Shown: positions 49,601 to 60,651 of the stretch, piece after piece | Layout of the letters: each line of letters opens with the position of its first letter | Position numbering within the stretch: the stretch's first letter is position 1 | NCBI RefSeq assembly: GCF_050436995.1 | Contig: NC_134753.1 | Coordinates: 5,208,001-5,272,000 of the forward strand | From: Anticarsia gemmatalis | Lineage: Eukaryota; Arthropoda; Insecta; Lepidoptera; Erebidae | DNA length: 64,000 nt | Direction: 5' to 3' | The notes under the pieces: generated by a model | What the model saw: the letters and a program-made list of their open reading frames with translations, nothing else | Told to the model about the DNA's origin: nothing | Database searches by the model: none | Position numbers and translations under genes: made by a program

Positions 49601-51288
49601 AAGTTCATCCACCTTGCTCGCCAATGTCTAGTGCAATTTGTTACTATAATGTTAGCCATCTGTCGCTCAGCTACCAACATAACTCACTCGGTTATAGCAA
49701 GCCAGTTATAACCACTCTCATGTCGTATAATGGCTATTTTGTTAGCCCGATTATTGTTATTGCACTGACTGAAGCCTCAATAGTCATGAAATGAATTGAT
49801 GTTATCAATCTTAGTGATTTTGTTGTGATGGCAAAAAAGTGTACAGGAAATGCGATGCTTTAGCAAAGAATGTATATTTTTTTAGGAATGCTATATTGTA
49901 GTTTTTATAAACAAGTACAATAAAATTCAATTAATGCTTGATTTTGTAATGTAAACATGTAGGCCTGAATCTGGTAAAAAATAGATTAAAAAGAAGGTTA
50001 ACATTTTTTAATATTGACATCAAAATACAATAAAATAAATCAGAAAAATATTACATGACCTTTTAAAGAAACCCCTAACACATTCGTTTAATCCTAATCA
50101 ACAAGCGACTTGCATCCACCCATATAACTTAGGAACTGTTTAATTCGTAACTCGTACCGCCAATATATCTGCGAGGCAAACTAAGGGAAAATTGTAAAAT
50201 TGCCATCGTTACTCATATAGTGTACGAGGACCTTATTAAAGTTTAAAGGTCCCGCACATTATTCATGAGCAGGATACGGTCTCAGTTGATTCCCCACATA
50301 TAATGGTCGCTATAAATTCGGCGAACTTTATTGGCTATTAAAATAAGTAATGAAACAGTTTTGTTTCGTGTATGGTGTGCCTGTTGCAAAATAATTGCAT
50401 TATGTGTTTACAGTAGTTATTTTATAAAGCTATTACTAATTTTAAATGAATAAGTGTCAAAACCTAGTCACGGAAGACAGTTTCAAACCATTTTAAGTTT
50501 ATCACTATCTTAGCTTATAAGCAGAATAAAAAATTAATTTTCCATAACTTGAGACTAGCCTTGTCTATAAAATCTCTGTGTTATGACTTGTGAAAAGTAC
50601 AGGAAAGAAACACAGACGCCACGACGATATAAATTAATTCAATAAAATGTGTAACTTTAAGTAACCTTGTTAATACAAACATTTACAAAGTACAAGAAAA
50701 GCAGACAAAACAAACGTGACATTGTATCTTTATCTATCGAAAAAAGCCCCTGAAGCATCTCTTTAAAATAGTATTTACATTCAAAAACTCGTCAATTAGT
50801 TCTCTCTTAAAACAACAAACAAGTCCTTTGCATTTTTCACGAGCATAACGGTTGAACGAAATATGAACAAAGAACACTTGAAGCATAAGTACGTTGGAAA
50901 ACACAAGCACTTATTTAAAGCTCCACCAAACGATAATATTCACATAGTACTAATTAAAATAGTCTCAACGAAGGACCAGGGAGGCATTACACGGAATTTT
51001 ACGGATGCACTACACTTTTACAGTAAATAAAGTTGCAAATTAGTTGTTTCCCAAAGAGGGTACTTGGATATTTTTGTCGAGCAAGCTTTCTTCATATTTA
51101 ATGAGACCGTTATTTTAGTTGCGACTGTCTGCTCTGATCTTGTGGATAAGATATTCAATGTGGTTTATTTTCAGTTTAATGTATAGTTTTCCAACATAAA
51201 GGATTTTTTAAATAGTATGGTAAACTTGTAAAAAGTACACGAGTTTTTACAAATAATTTATTTTGAAACAATGAATTATTATTAGTGA
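46636..51288. other. Noncoding stretch, no recognised gene
   Basis: The frames at 47556-47846 and 47878-48168 (96 codons each) have no domain. The second begins with ATG and is strikingly hydrophilic (N, K, T, S rich) but has no splice or homology support. GC-richer islands near 46910-47050, 48200-48350, 48840-49000 and 50150-50340 could be conserved noncoding elements. Confidence 0.4.
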
Positions 51289-51371
51289 CTAGCTGACCCG
51301 ACAGACTTCGTCCTGTCAAAAAGATTTGTAAATGTTTTTTTGCCTACGTATTTAAAAAAAATCTCCTGAAC
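51289..51371 (-). repeat. Helitron 3' tail, outer copy
   Basis: The 83-bp terminal tail ends in the hairpin-forming ACAGGACGAAGTCTGTCGGG and CTAG. It is identical to 53659-53741. Confidence 0.9.
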
Positions 51372-51529
51372 AGAACCTTCACCCTGGTGATAGGACGTTG
51401 TGAATAAAAAATAATTAAATACAACATATATAAGGATTTAAAAGTAAGTAATCGCTTTATTGTTAATCATGTGAATCATAATTATTATTATTATCATTGT
51501 AGTGCTTTGTGGTATACGATGTTTTTTGT

Positions 51530-53658
51530 TTAATTACCAGGCGCATAGATAAACAAATCTGATGGTTTTCCAACACGGGAACAGGCAACATACAATTGAC
51601 CATGTGAGAAACATGGGTTTTCTAGATTAATACCACAAACACTTAATGATTGCCCCTGGGACTTGTTTATAGTCATAGCAAAAGCAAGCCGCACTGGAAA
51701 CTGTAGTCGTTTAAACTCAAATGGCACATCAGTCGGAATCATTGGGATGCGCGGTATGAGAACATCTTCTCCTTCATACTTTCCTTTGAGTATAGTTGCT
51801 TCTATCACATTGTTTAGTAATTTTTTTATCGCTAACCGTGTACCGTTGCAAAGACGCGGTTGGTTGATATTTCGCAACATTATAACCACCGATCCAACCT
51901 TTAATTGAAGATTGTGAGGTGGCAATCCTGGCAAATCCAGCGAGTTTAAAAATTCCGGTGGATAGTTGACTACATCATCTTGATTAGTAGCCGAATCAAC
52001 TGATTTATATATCCTCAATTCGCCTGTAATTTGTTCTTGAATTTTGAAATTTAATTCATTTACATCTATGTTTTTTGCAGCCAGTATAGCTCGTTCGCTC
52101 AACCAATCATAGTTTCTGTAATTTTGAGAAACATCTGGAAACACCTTTTGAATAAGTTCATCTTTTGATTGAGTTAACTGACAAAAACTTTGAGGAAAGT
52201 TAATGCAGCCAGTCAACATGTCTATAGGAAATTTGCCATTACCAATGTCAATGAGTTGTTTAGAGAATATGTTTCCAGATTGGTCATTTTGCAACTCGAC
52301 GCGCATATTCTTGCTTAAATGTAGTACTTTAACATGTTTCCACAAATTGGAGGACTTTAGACATGCATTGAGTTCATCAGCTGGCGTTGATCGTGGAATC
52401 ACTGGCAATGTTTGACGAAAATCTCCTGCTAATAAAATCATTGCACCACCAACTCGGTTATTATTGCTCCGTAGATCTTTTAAGGTTCTGTCTAAAGCCT
52501 CCAAAGATTTTTTATGTGCCATCGTGCATTCATCCCAAACAATCAATTTACATTGCTGCAAAACCTTTGCCATTGCAGAGTTCTTCGAATCGTTGCAGGT
52601 TGGAGTTTCATTGCTTTGCATATTTAATGGCAATTTCAGTGCTGAATGGGCTGTTCGACCACCTTCAAGCAAAGTTGCTGCGATTCCCGACGAAGCGAGT
52701 GCAAGTGCAATTTTATTTTGTGAGCGAATTGTTGCTAATATTAATGAAATCAAAAAAGTTTTTCGTGTACCACCAGGTGCATCTAAGAAGTAAATCCCTC
52801 CAGTTTCATTATTTGTTACTTTCATAAGAGTTTCAAATACATACTTCTGTTGTTCATTTAACAGTGGAAGATTTGTTTGAATTAATTCTTTCAAAGCGTT
52901 GAGATCATACAGTTTTTCTCGATGCAACTCTTGGTTAAAAGCATCATGCATTGGACGATTGGGCGCGGTCAGGCCTAATTGAATTAATAGTTTGTTTGAC
53001 ATTATCAAGCACATGTCCTCAATTGAAATCAATGCTTCATTGTAAATTTCTTCACTGATTTGTATATTTGGATTTCCCATTCTATTCCGTATTTGATACA
53101 AAATATCATCACACATATAATCTTTGTACTTGATCCACAAATCAATTGGGTTTGATGGGAAGCATGTAGATATGATTATAGAAAACAATGTTCGTATTTG
53201 ATGAGCGTGTGATGATATTACAGCATCATTGAGAGTTTGATCCCAATGAGCGTCATTTTCAAGCAATTGCAAACGTTGACAGGCTTCTCTGTAGGATCCG
53301 CACAATTCACCATCAACAGTTCGTAACTGTTGGAATGATGTTGGGCCACGTACATTGACTAATAGCAGTCGTAAATAAAAACATTCATCATTGCTTGGAT
53401 GTACTGAATAAATCCGGCCAATCGCATCGGTGGAATATACATCTGTATATCCTGGAACTGGTTTTCCTTGTTTCCGTCGTATAAATCTCCTTGAGGATTG
53501 ATTCCAGGTATAATATTTTGGCATTTCAGAATATAGCAATGTTTGTGCGAAATCATCGTTTTGGCATGTCTCAAAAAAACTGGTTGATGTAGTAGATGGT
53601 GGCTGAGCAGCTCTTTGTACTGCGTTCTGTGCTGTAAAATACACTCTTTGTCCATTTT
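51530..53658 (-). CDS. Helitron Pif1-family helicase, 5'-truncated
   Basis: The frame is open from 53689 to 51530 (719 codons) but has no proper ATG at its start. The first nine or so residues are translated from the Helitron 3' tail, so the true coding part begins near 53658. Residues 10-240 match the region that follows the Rep domain in Helitron proteins: ENGQRVYFT, YYTWN, RRKQGKP, HPSNDECFYLRLLL, TVDGELCGSYREAC, DDAHWDQTL-type. The SF1B helicase follows: Walker A DAPGGTRKTF at 303-312, LASSGIAATLLEGGRTAHS near 331, Walker B VWDE at 384-387, LLAGDFRQTLPVIP, and the C-terminal MTINKSQGQSL and YVACSRVG. The Walker A glycine before K is replaced by R (GGTRKT, normally GGTGKT), which should harm ATP binding. 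The protein would unwind DNA during rolling-circle transposition, but the Rep nuclease is absent here. Confidence 0.85.
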
Positions 53659-53741
53659 CTAGCTGACCCGACAGACTTCGTCCTGTCAAAAAGATTTGTA
53701 AATGTTTTTTTGCCTACGTATTTAAAAAAAATCTCCTGAAC
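53659..53741 (-). repeat. Helitron 3' tail, internal copy
   Basis: Identical to 51289-51371. On the minus strand its terminal CTAG is followed by AAAATGGACAAAG, which is helicase coding sequence, rather than by flanking T. The AG is shared between tail and helicase, a 2-bp microhomology. Confidence 0.9.
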
Positions 53742-54516
53742 TAAAACTGGTTAATGTAGTAGATGGTGGCTGAGCAGCTCTTTGTACTGCGTTCTGTGCT
53801 GTAAAATACACTCTTTGTCCATTTTCTCTTTTTCATTTTCATGTGCTGTAATATTGCTTTGAATGTCACCACGATATACGAATTTGTTTCGTGTATTAGT
53901 TGACAAAAGCAAACTCAATAGGTTAGGTCACAGACAATTTTTTTTTTTAATTTGATATGACTTGAAGTCAAATCCTTTTAAGCCGTACGAATTATTTTGT
54001 TTACGTAAAATTTGGATATTAAAAATAATAAAACACTGTTGGTAAAGCGATTTTTGTTTGACTGATGTAATGACGTGGAAACTGATGCATTTTATCTCGC
54101 GTGCCGAAACTAATACAAAAGAAACGCGAGTTTCGGAACGCGACATTTAAACTCCTCCAACTATGTATTCTGTGCTCCAACGAACACACGCACATTGTTT
54201 TGACAGATACGATCTTTGACTTTAGGAACACACCTACATTGCTTAGACAACAATGAGTGCATGTAATTTTGATATGAACTTTATACCATAGCAATAAAGC
54301 TCAAATTGACTACGTTTTAGTTACAAATCATTTGTATGAGAAAAAGAAAAGGGTTATTTTTAGGATTTTTCCAGCGATAATTCTAATTTTTCTCGCCGTA
54401 AAAACCATCCTTAAACTTCAACGAACATTTTAAAAAAAGATTTGGCCAAATTGGTCGAGGCGTTGTTGAGTTATGCGCTTACCAACACATTTTGCGATTC
54501 ATTTTTATATTATAGA

Positions 54517-56654
54517 TTATATTACGTGTTAGTTTCGTACCTGTTTTCAGCAGCTCTTTCCTCTAAGATCCCACTCTACAAGATTTCATACTTAAACGCA
54601 ATATAAGACCGGAGACAACGGCTCAGATTGAACACATAGTTTGAAACACATAAAATCCAATCGAAATTCACTTCCTTCTTAATCCGGACCGTAATCAAGT
54701 GAATCGCAATTAAATTAAACAGCCATTCACCAACTTCACTTTGACTTCTCAGCTCCAAGATACGGATTTCCATTAAATTAAACACCGTCTTCGCACAACT
54801 ATTTATAAAGATTCCGTGGTAAAGGGTGAACTCTATTCAGGATGTGAAATTTGACGTGTGAGACCTTAACGGTTCAAATAAAGCGTGCCCGGGAGACCAT
54901 TGTGTACGATTCAAAGGTGGAACATATCTATCTCATAACCATCGAAATGCCTTATTATTCCTTGTGATTTCTTCATTTTGATGAAAAAGACGTACTTTTA
55001 TAGAGCTGTGTGTCATTTTATTCATTTATTTGCTTGCTTTTTTTAGTTTTCGTGCAATATATGTTGATTGTTTGTGGACTTCTGAAGTAGCAACTTTTGA
55101 TTGTTTAGAAATATGTGTAGTAATAAATAAAAACGTTGTAGTGTCGTGGATAACTGAGTAAAATAAACTGTTTGAATATGTATTAACAAAGTCTTTAAGT
55201 TAAAACATCCAAGCTATCACCTGTATCCAAAATGTATTCAAGCTTCAATAACTGAAATGAAATTATAATAGTATATGTCCTAAGAATGTCATAATTTTAA
55301 TTCTGATATAAAATACAAAGGTAGGTATTAACCGCACTCGTAAGATATCCATTCACCGTATGAAAACGTATAACATTGCGTGTGAATAAGAATACACGCA
55401 AAGGGCCCGAATACGGCTCACGTGTATAACACGTCCAATATCTTACGACCCGTTTAACTTTATTTGCGCCTTATTCTTTTCACTATTCTTTAAGAGGGAA
55501 GAATGGCAACAGAGCTCAAAATACACTAGCCACCTTTGAAGATGATCGTGAAGCGTGTACGTTCGAATTTATATAGATTTAGAACGCATTCCACAAATGA
55601 ACACAATTTAAAGACGAATGCCTCTTTGGATTTGAAATTTGAATGAGCGTGCCTCGATTCGACCGTAATGACGTCATATTTTCCTGTTTGGGGTCGAGAG
55701 ACAGAAGGGTTAGCTAGATAAATTTCTTTGTACGTTATGCAAATAAAATGTATTCAATAACTCTTCTATAACCAACACTTTGTTGTAAGAGAATAAACAA
55801 CAATTTTAACGAGAGATTTTTGTGGCATATAACTCGCATAAATGTCACAATAAGTTTACTCTTCTAGAGGAATTTACTATGTAACAATAGATTTCTATAT
55901 GATAATATGATATGTATATCATAGTATGTCTTGCAAACTTAAGTAAGGGGAAAGCTCGCACATCTTCATTGACTTCTATTACAATGCAAATTAATTCCAC
56001 TAATAACGAATAACACATTATTTGAGTGCTCATCAAATTCCAATATTTAGTTCCGCAAATAACCCGAGGGAATTGCAAAGCCGTAGCAAGCCATACTCGT
56101 GCGGCATTAACATGAAGTGGATGACATACTCATCGACTTAATCCACATTATACATGCATCAAAGACTCGAGAATAGCATTGAGTACCCCTGTGATTTGGG
56201 AACAATACGAATTATGAACCATCGCTACGTTTGAGAGCTACTTGACCCATTTATGTCAGTATTAAATTACAGAACCACTTTTTATGCAACTTTAGACCTT
56301 ATGAGTGGTCAATAAAGTAGAAATTAGGTAGTTATGAAGTAACGAGACAATAGTTTAAACGTAATTGGAACTATTCCGTGCAATTTAAATAAACTTGCTA
56401 CGGAATTAATTTTTCTAGTACCAAATGTCAATAATAATATAGTCATAAAATACTGATGATAGGTCAATAATAAAGATTTTTTTTACACGTGCAATTCTTA
56501 TCTTTATTACAGATTAAAAATAGTGTCATTACTCCATATAATTATGTAAACATTAGTTCGTGATTAAATTTTATTTAGTTGTAAAAAATATCAAAAACAT
56601 GACCAATATAAACTATTACGACGGTAATTATAATTTTTATGGTATTATTTTTGA
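54517..56654. other. Noncoding stretch, no gene seen
   Basis: Contains TGACGTCA at about 55668 and otherwise AT-rich sequence. No exon or repeat was recognised. Confidence 0.4.
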
Positions 56655-56683
56655 TTTATAACCTAGTGTGCTGTGAAATCAGT
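56655..56683 (+). promoter_or_regulatory. TATA and initiator of the acidic repeat-protein gene
   Basis: TTTATAA at 56655-56661 and the insect initiator TCAGT at 56679-56683 (start at A, 56681) are about 25 bases apart, as in arthropod core promoters. This leaves a 41-base leader before the ATG at 56722. Confidence 0.5.
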
Positions 56684-56721
56684 AGCGTGTTATTCTTGAG
56701 GGTTGGCAAGCAACCATCAAG

Positions 56722-57592
56722 ATGATCCGCATGTGGTCGTTGGCGCTTGCGCTTTTTCTGTGCGTCACGGCAGTCTGCGGACAAGAAGGTAAAAATAAAA
56801 TTGTCGTCTATATTTTCAAATACTCTGTTCTTTTAAGTAAATGTTGTGTGGATATCAGTGCGTCATTTATTTGTTTTGTATTGTATTTTAAGTACATTGT
56901 AACTTTAAATTTTTTTAGAGCCGGACTTAAATGAAGAACTTACCAGCCTAACGAGTGCCTTACAAGGAGTGGATGATGGTTTACGTGAAGTGAGCTCGAC
57001 GATTACTGATCTAAGTGATAGTACATCTGGTTTGGAAGGTGCAGTCTCAGATTTAGGAGAAGAGTTTTCTGAAATCGCAAGTGAGCCAGGCTGTGAACCT
57101 ACAAATTGTTGTATTCCAAATCTGGCTTGTCCTGGCATCCCTGTAGAAGATGGTAGTCCCGAAGAGGGAGGCAGCCCTGATGACGGTGGAAGTCCTGAGG
57201 AAGGAGGTAGCCCTGAAGACGGTGGAAGTCCCGAGGAGGGAGGCAGCCCTGAAGACGGTGGAAGTCCCGAGGAAGGAGGCAGCCCTGAAGACGGTGGGAG
57301 TCCCGAGGAAGGAGGCAGCCCTGAAGACGGATGTAGCCCTGAAGAAGATGGGGGCAGCCTTGGAGACGTGGGTTGTCCTGAAGAAGGAATCTATCCTGAT
57401 GTGGAATATCCGGAAGAACCAGCACTAGAATTTGGTGGGGGTCCCATCCCTGACGAAGGCAACCCTGATGAAGGTATCCCTGAAGAAGGCAACCCCGATG
57501 AAGGCAACCCTGATGAAGGCATCCCTGACGAAGGCAACCCTGATGAAGGCATCCCTGACGAAGGCAACCCTGATGAAGGCAATATTTGTTGA
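56722..57592 (+). CDS. Secreted acidic repeat protein with coiled coil, two exons
   Basis: Exons are 56722-56788 and 56919-57592 (phase 1 intron), giving 246 residues. Exon 1 encodes a signal peptide, MIRMWSLALALFLCVTAVCG, cleaved near residue 20. Residues 26-75 have hydrophobic residues at 26, 30, 33, 37, 40, 44, 47, 51, 54, 61, 65, 68, 72 and 75, an almost perfect a/d heptad pattern, so a coiled coil of about seven turns is likely. A cysteine cluster follows (C81, C86, C87, C93). Ten GSP(E/D)(E/D)G hexapeptides come next, then a linker with two cysteines, then nine (N/I)P(D/E)EG pentapeptides, and a final cysteine just before the stop. The product should be exported, strongly acidic and able to form oligomers and disulphides. 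That fits an extracellular structural, silk or adhesive protein, possibly calcium-binding; this is inference and I do not recognise a named family. The start is fixed by the signal peptide and CATCAAGATG context. Confidence 0.82.
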
Positions 57593-57734
57593 AATTTATT
57601 TATTTCAAATACAAAAATTTATAAAAAAATATTTATTTATTTTTAAACTTCTTATACAAAGTTGTGTAAAGGCGGACTTAACCTTGGGGTGATGCAGAGA
57701 TTAAATGAAGCAGAAAAAAATATAAAGGTTCACA

Positions 57735-57740
57735 AATAAA
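57735..57740 (+). terminator. Polyadenylation signal candidate
   Basis: AATAAA lies 143 bases after the stop of the acidic repeat-protein gene. Further AATAAA words lie near 57910. The true cleavage site cannot be fixed from sequence alone. Confidence 0.35.
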
Positions 57741-57974
57741 TCTAATCTTATTTATTTGTAAACCTTTTAACCTGTAAAATCTAAATCTAGACATCATATT
57801 TGTATTTGTACCTAAGCAATCATTATAAATGTAACTTTCTTTTAGAGTTACGCTCTCAGTTCAAAATGTACTAGGAAACAGTTCTCTATATTTCCAATTG
57901 CTGGAAATAATAAATAAAGTGAGTTTGATAGAAATACGAGCCTTTGAATTTCATTTAGTACTTACATAACCTTA

Positions 57975-58194
57975 TCTATACTAATATTATAAAGCTGAAG
58001 AGTTTGTTTGTTAGTTTGTTTGAACGCGCTAATCTCAGGAACTACTAGTCCGATTTGAATAATTCTTTCAGTAGATAGCCCATTTATCAAGGCCTACCTT
58101 GATAAATGGGCTATCTTGCTTGGCATCTAGCTTGATATATAGCCTACAGCCTACTATAGGCTATATATCAAGCGAAGTTGCGCAGGTCAGCTAG
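57975..58194 (+). mobile_element. Non-autonomous Helitron with two large hairpins
   Basis: It starts TCTATACTAATATTATAAAG after an A and ends GTTGCGCAGGTCAGCTAG before a T, exactly as Helitrons do. The 220-bp body matches by memory a widespread insect Helitron type (AACGCGCTAATCTCAGGAAC). It contains two strong stems: 58074-58092 with 58097-58115 (19 bp, perfect, 4-base loop) and CTTGATATATAGCCTA with TAGGCTATATATCAAG near 58130-58171. Confidence 0.88.
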
Positions 58195-58397
58195 TTTCTT
58201 TTAAAATTCCTAGTACACCACAACAGAATGGTTTACATTAAAAGTGTTAACAATTTGTATTAAAAGTTGAAGACATTTGCAAACAGTTCTGGCATGCAAA
58301 TTAGGTAATGGTGGTTATACTTGAAATTATCTCACAAATTAAAATAATAATTTTAATTTTTAAACTTATTACTACTACAAAAGAAATATAACAAAAT
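58195..58397. other. Short noncoding spacer
   Basis: AT-rich sequence between the Helitron and the NPDEG fragment. A TAA at 58389-58391 closes the frame of that fragment upstream. Confidence 0.4.
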
Positions 58398-58551
58398 AAC
58401 CCAGGCGAAGGCAACCCCTTCGAAGACAATCCCGATAAAGGCAACCCCGACGAAGGCAATCCCCATGAAAGCAACCCCGATGAAGGCAACCACGACGAAG
58501 GCAATCCCCATGAAGGCAACCACGACGAAGGCAATCCTAGAAAGGCTGTGT
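58398..58551 (+). pseudogene. Decayed NPDEG-repeat exon fragment
   Basis: In one frame this stretch reads as ten 5-residue units of the pattern NP(D/G/H/F)(E/K)(G/D/S) (for example NPGEG, NPFED, NPDKG, NPDEG, NPHES, NHDEG), the same unit that ends the acidic protein at 57592. It has no ATG, an in-frame stop immediately upstream and no good splice acceptor (only AACCCAG without a pyrimidine tract). Nineteen bases downstream the foldback element is inserted. It is best read as a partial tandem duplicate or a lost exon of the neighbouring gene. Confidence 0.7.
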
Positions 58552-58561
58552 TTACGATTAA

Positions 58562-58570
58562 GGCCGAGAC
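58562..58570 (+). repeat. Target-site duplication, left
   Basis: GGCCGAGAC, identical to 60652-60660 on the other side of the foldback element. Confidence 0.9.
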
Positions 58571-60651
58571 GTGTGCGTTCGCGCAGCGGAATGTTGTTGA
58601 ATTTAAAGATATTAATTATGCAGATATTTAGTGTATGACGTCGTATAATTGTGTGTGGTAAAAAAAAAATTGTGTACGCAGCTATTGTGGAGAAATTCAC
58701 CAAAAACTGATTCCGCTGGGCGAACGTTGTCCTGGCGGAACTTATTTTAATCCATAGACTTTAGAAGAAAAGAGGTGTGTCCAAAAATTAGTGTGTATTT
58801 GTGTGTAATTGTGTATGTATGAATAAAATGAGTGCATGCATAAACTTCGGAGAAATTCAAGTTTCCGCTACGCGAACGTTTGGCCATTAGCTAGTTTTCA
58901 TATAAAGCGCTTACATAGAGAGCTGTAGATTTTTACATACGTTGTTTTGAATTTGTTTATATTTGTTTAAAAAACAGATTTAGAAAAAATCGTAGGGCTT
59001 AAAAGATAAAAATATAAACGTAAAATACACTTAATAGGTCTTAGTTCTTAAAGTATGCACTTTGGGGTCTAGATTTTCACGTTTATACAAACCTTGTAAG
59101 TATCTGAAACATGTTGCCAAGTATCAATGATGTTCCGTTATTAATTAAAGAGTTAAAGGACAATTTTACCATGAATAGATCACTGTTTACAAAACAGTCA
59201 AATATCACGACGTTCTAAAGGAATTGCATGGTAAAATGTATGCCAAAAATTAGTTTATTCATTCAACTATTCACATGCAAAATTTCATGTCATTAAATTT
59301 AGTAATTAAAGAAATCAATTAAAATACTGACGAAGCATCGAAAACCTACATAACCCGACCAAGTTCGGATAGCTACAAAAAAGCGTCCATGCAATATATT
59401 TAGGTAACATCCCAAAATTTACCGTATAATACCGGTATTGAATTGGTATAGGTGATAACACAATTGTTGTTTCGATATAATTTAAAGGTCATTTATTTTT
59501 GTACACCAAATGTTAGTTAAAACAAATTTAAGTTTATTGCTATCGTTGCAAGCGTTTGTTAACGTTATTATAATTACTTATTTAAGTGTGTAATGAAACA
59601 TAATTAAGTATGTACTTAATAAAAAAAATTTTTGTACACGGATATTTAAATAGAAAAGTACTTGTTAATTGAAGATTTGTTTTTATCGTAGATAGTTGGG
59701 TTATTATTAAAAAAATATTTTTAATTCAAGAAATGCAATTGTTTTATTTTTTCCTAACGCTTGTGTACGGAACTGTACCATATTAGTAAATACTATATTG
59801 GAAGGTTAAGAACGTCTCTTAGATATATGGCTGGGCCGCTTTTTTGTAGCTATCCGAACTTGGTCGGGTTATGTAGGTTTTCGATGCTTCGTCAGTATTT
59901 TAATTGATTTCTTTAATTACTAAATTTAATGACATGAAATTTTGCATGTGAATAGTTGAATGAATAAACTAATTTTTGGCATACATTTTACCATGCAATT
60001 CCTTTAGAACGTCGTGATATTTGACTGTTTTGTAAACAGTGATCTATTCATGGTAAAATTGTCCTTTAACTCTTTAATTAATATCGGAACATCATTGATA
60101 CTTGGCAACATGTTTCAGATACTTACAAGGTTTGTATAAACGTGAAAATCTAGACCCCAAAGTGCATACTTTAAGAACTAAGACCTATTAAGTGTATTTT
60201 ACGTTTATATTTTTATCTTTTAAGCCCTACGATTTTTTCTAAATCTGTTTTTTAAACAAATATAAACAAATTCAAAACAACGTATGTAAAAATCTACAGC
60301 TCTCTATGTAAGCGCTTTATATGAAAACTAGCTAATGGCCAAACGTTCGCGTAGCGGAAACTTGAATTTCTCCGAAGTTTATGCATGCACTCATTTTATT
60401 CATACATACACAATTACACACAAATACACACTAATTTTTGGACACACCTCTTTTCTTCTAAAGTCTATGGATTAAAATAAGTTCCGCCAGGACAACGTTC
60501 GCCCAGCGGAATCAGTTTTTGGTGAATTTCTCCACAATGGCTGCGTACACAATTTTTTTTTTACCATACACAATTATACGACGTCATACACTAAATATCT
60601 GCATAATTAATATCTTTAAATTCAACAACATTCCGCTGCGCGAACGCACAC
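58571..60651. mobile_element. Foldback element, Mutator-like, with 9-bp target duplication
   Basis: Two inverted arms of about 815 bp (58571-59385 and 59837-60651) surround a 451-bp centre. The arms begin GTGTGCGTTCGCGCAGCGGA and differ at only a few sites by eye, for example GTTCCGTTATT against GTTCCGATATT and one extra A in an A-run. The 9-bp sequence GGCCGAGAC occurs directly at both sides (58562-58570 and 60652-60660). A 9-bp duplication and long inverted arms fit the Mutator/MULE superfamily. There is no transposase frame, so it must be moved by another copy. The close identity of the arms suggests a recent insertion. Confidence 0.88.

Larger units (their letters stand above)
51289..54516 (-). 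mobile_element. Helitron with internal tandem junction
   Basis: On the minus strand the element starts TCTATAATATAAAAATGAAT (5' end at 54516, preceded by A) and ends GTCTGTCGGGTCAGCTAG followed by T (51289), the Helitron borders with insertion between A and T. The last 83 bp of the element (51289-51371) are repeated without change at 53659-53741. An 85-bp piece of helicase sequence (53576-53660) is repeated with one noted change at 53743-53827. It therefore reads as an 858-bp internally deleted Helitron (53659-54516) whose 3' end runs straight into a second, 5'-truncated copy carrying the helicase. No Rep nuclease domain is present. Confidence 0.88.

Noticed and set aside
52387..52827. Plus-strand frames of 109-146 codons at 52.4-52.8 kb
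   Set aside because: They are antisense shadows of the Helitron helicase, whose motifs are clear on the minus strand.
57099..57692. Open frames on both strands across the repeats of the acidic protein gene
   Set aside because: They are shadows produced by repeat units whose length is a multiple of three. Only the 56919-57592 frame links to a signal-peptide exon.
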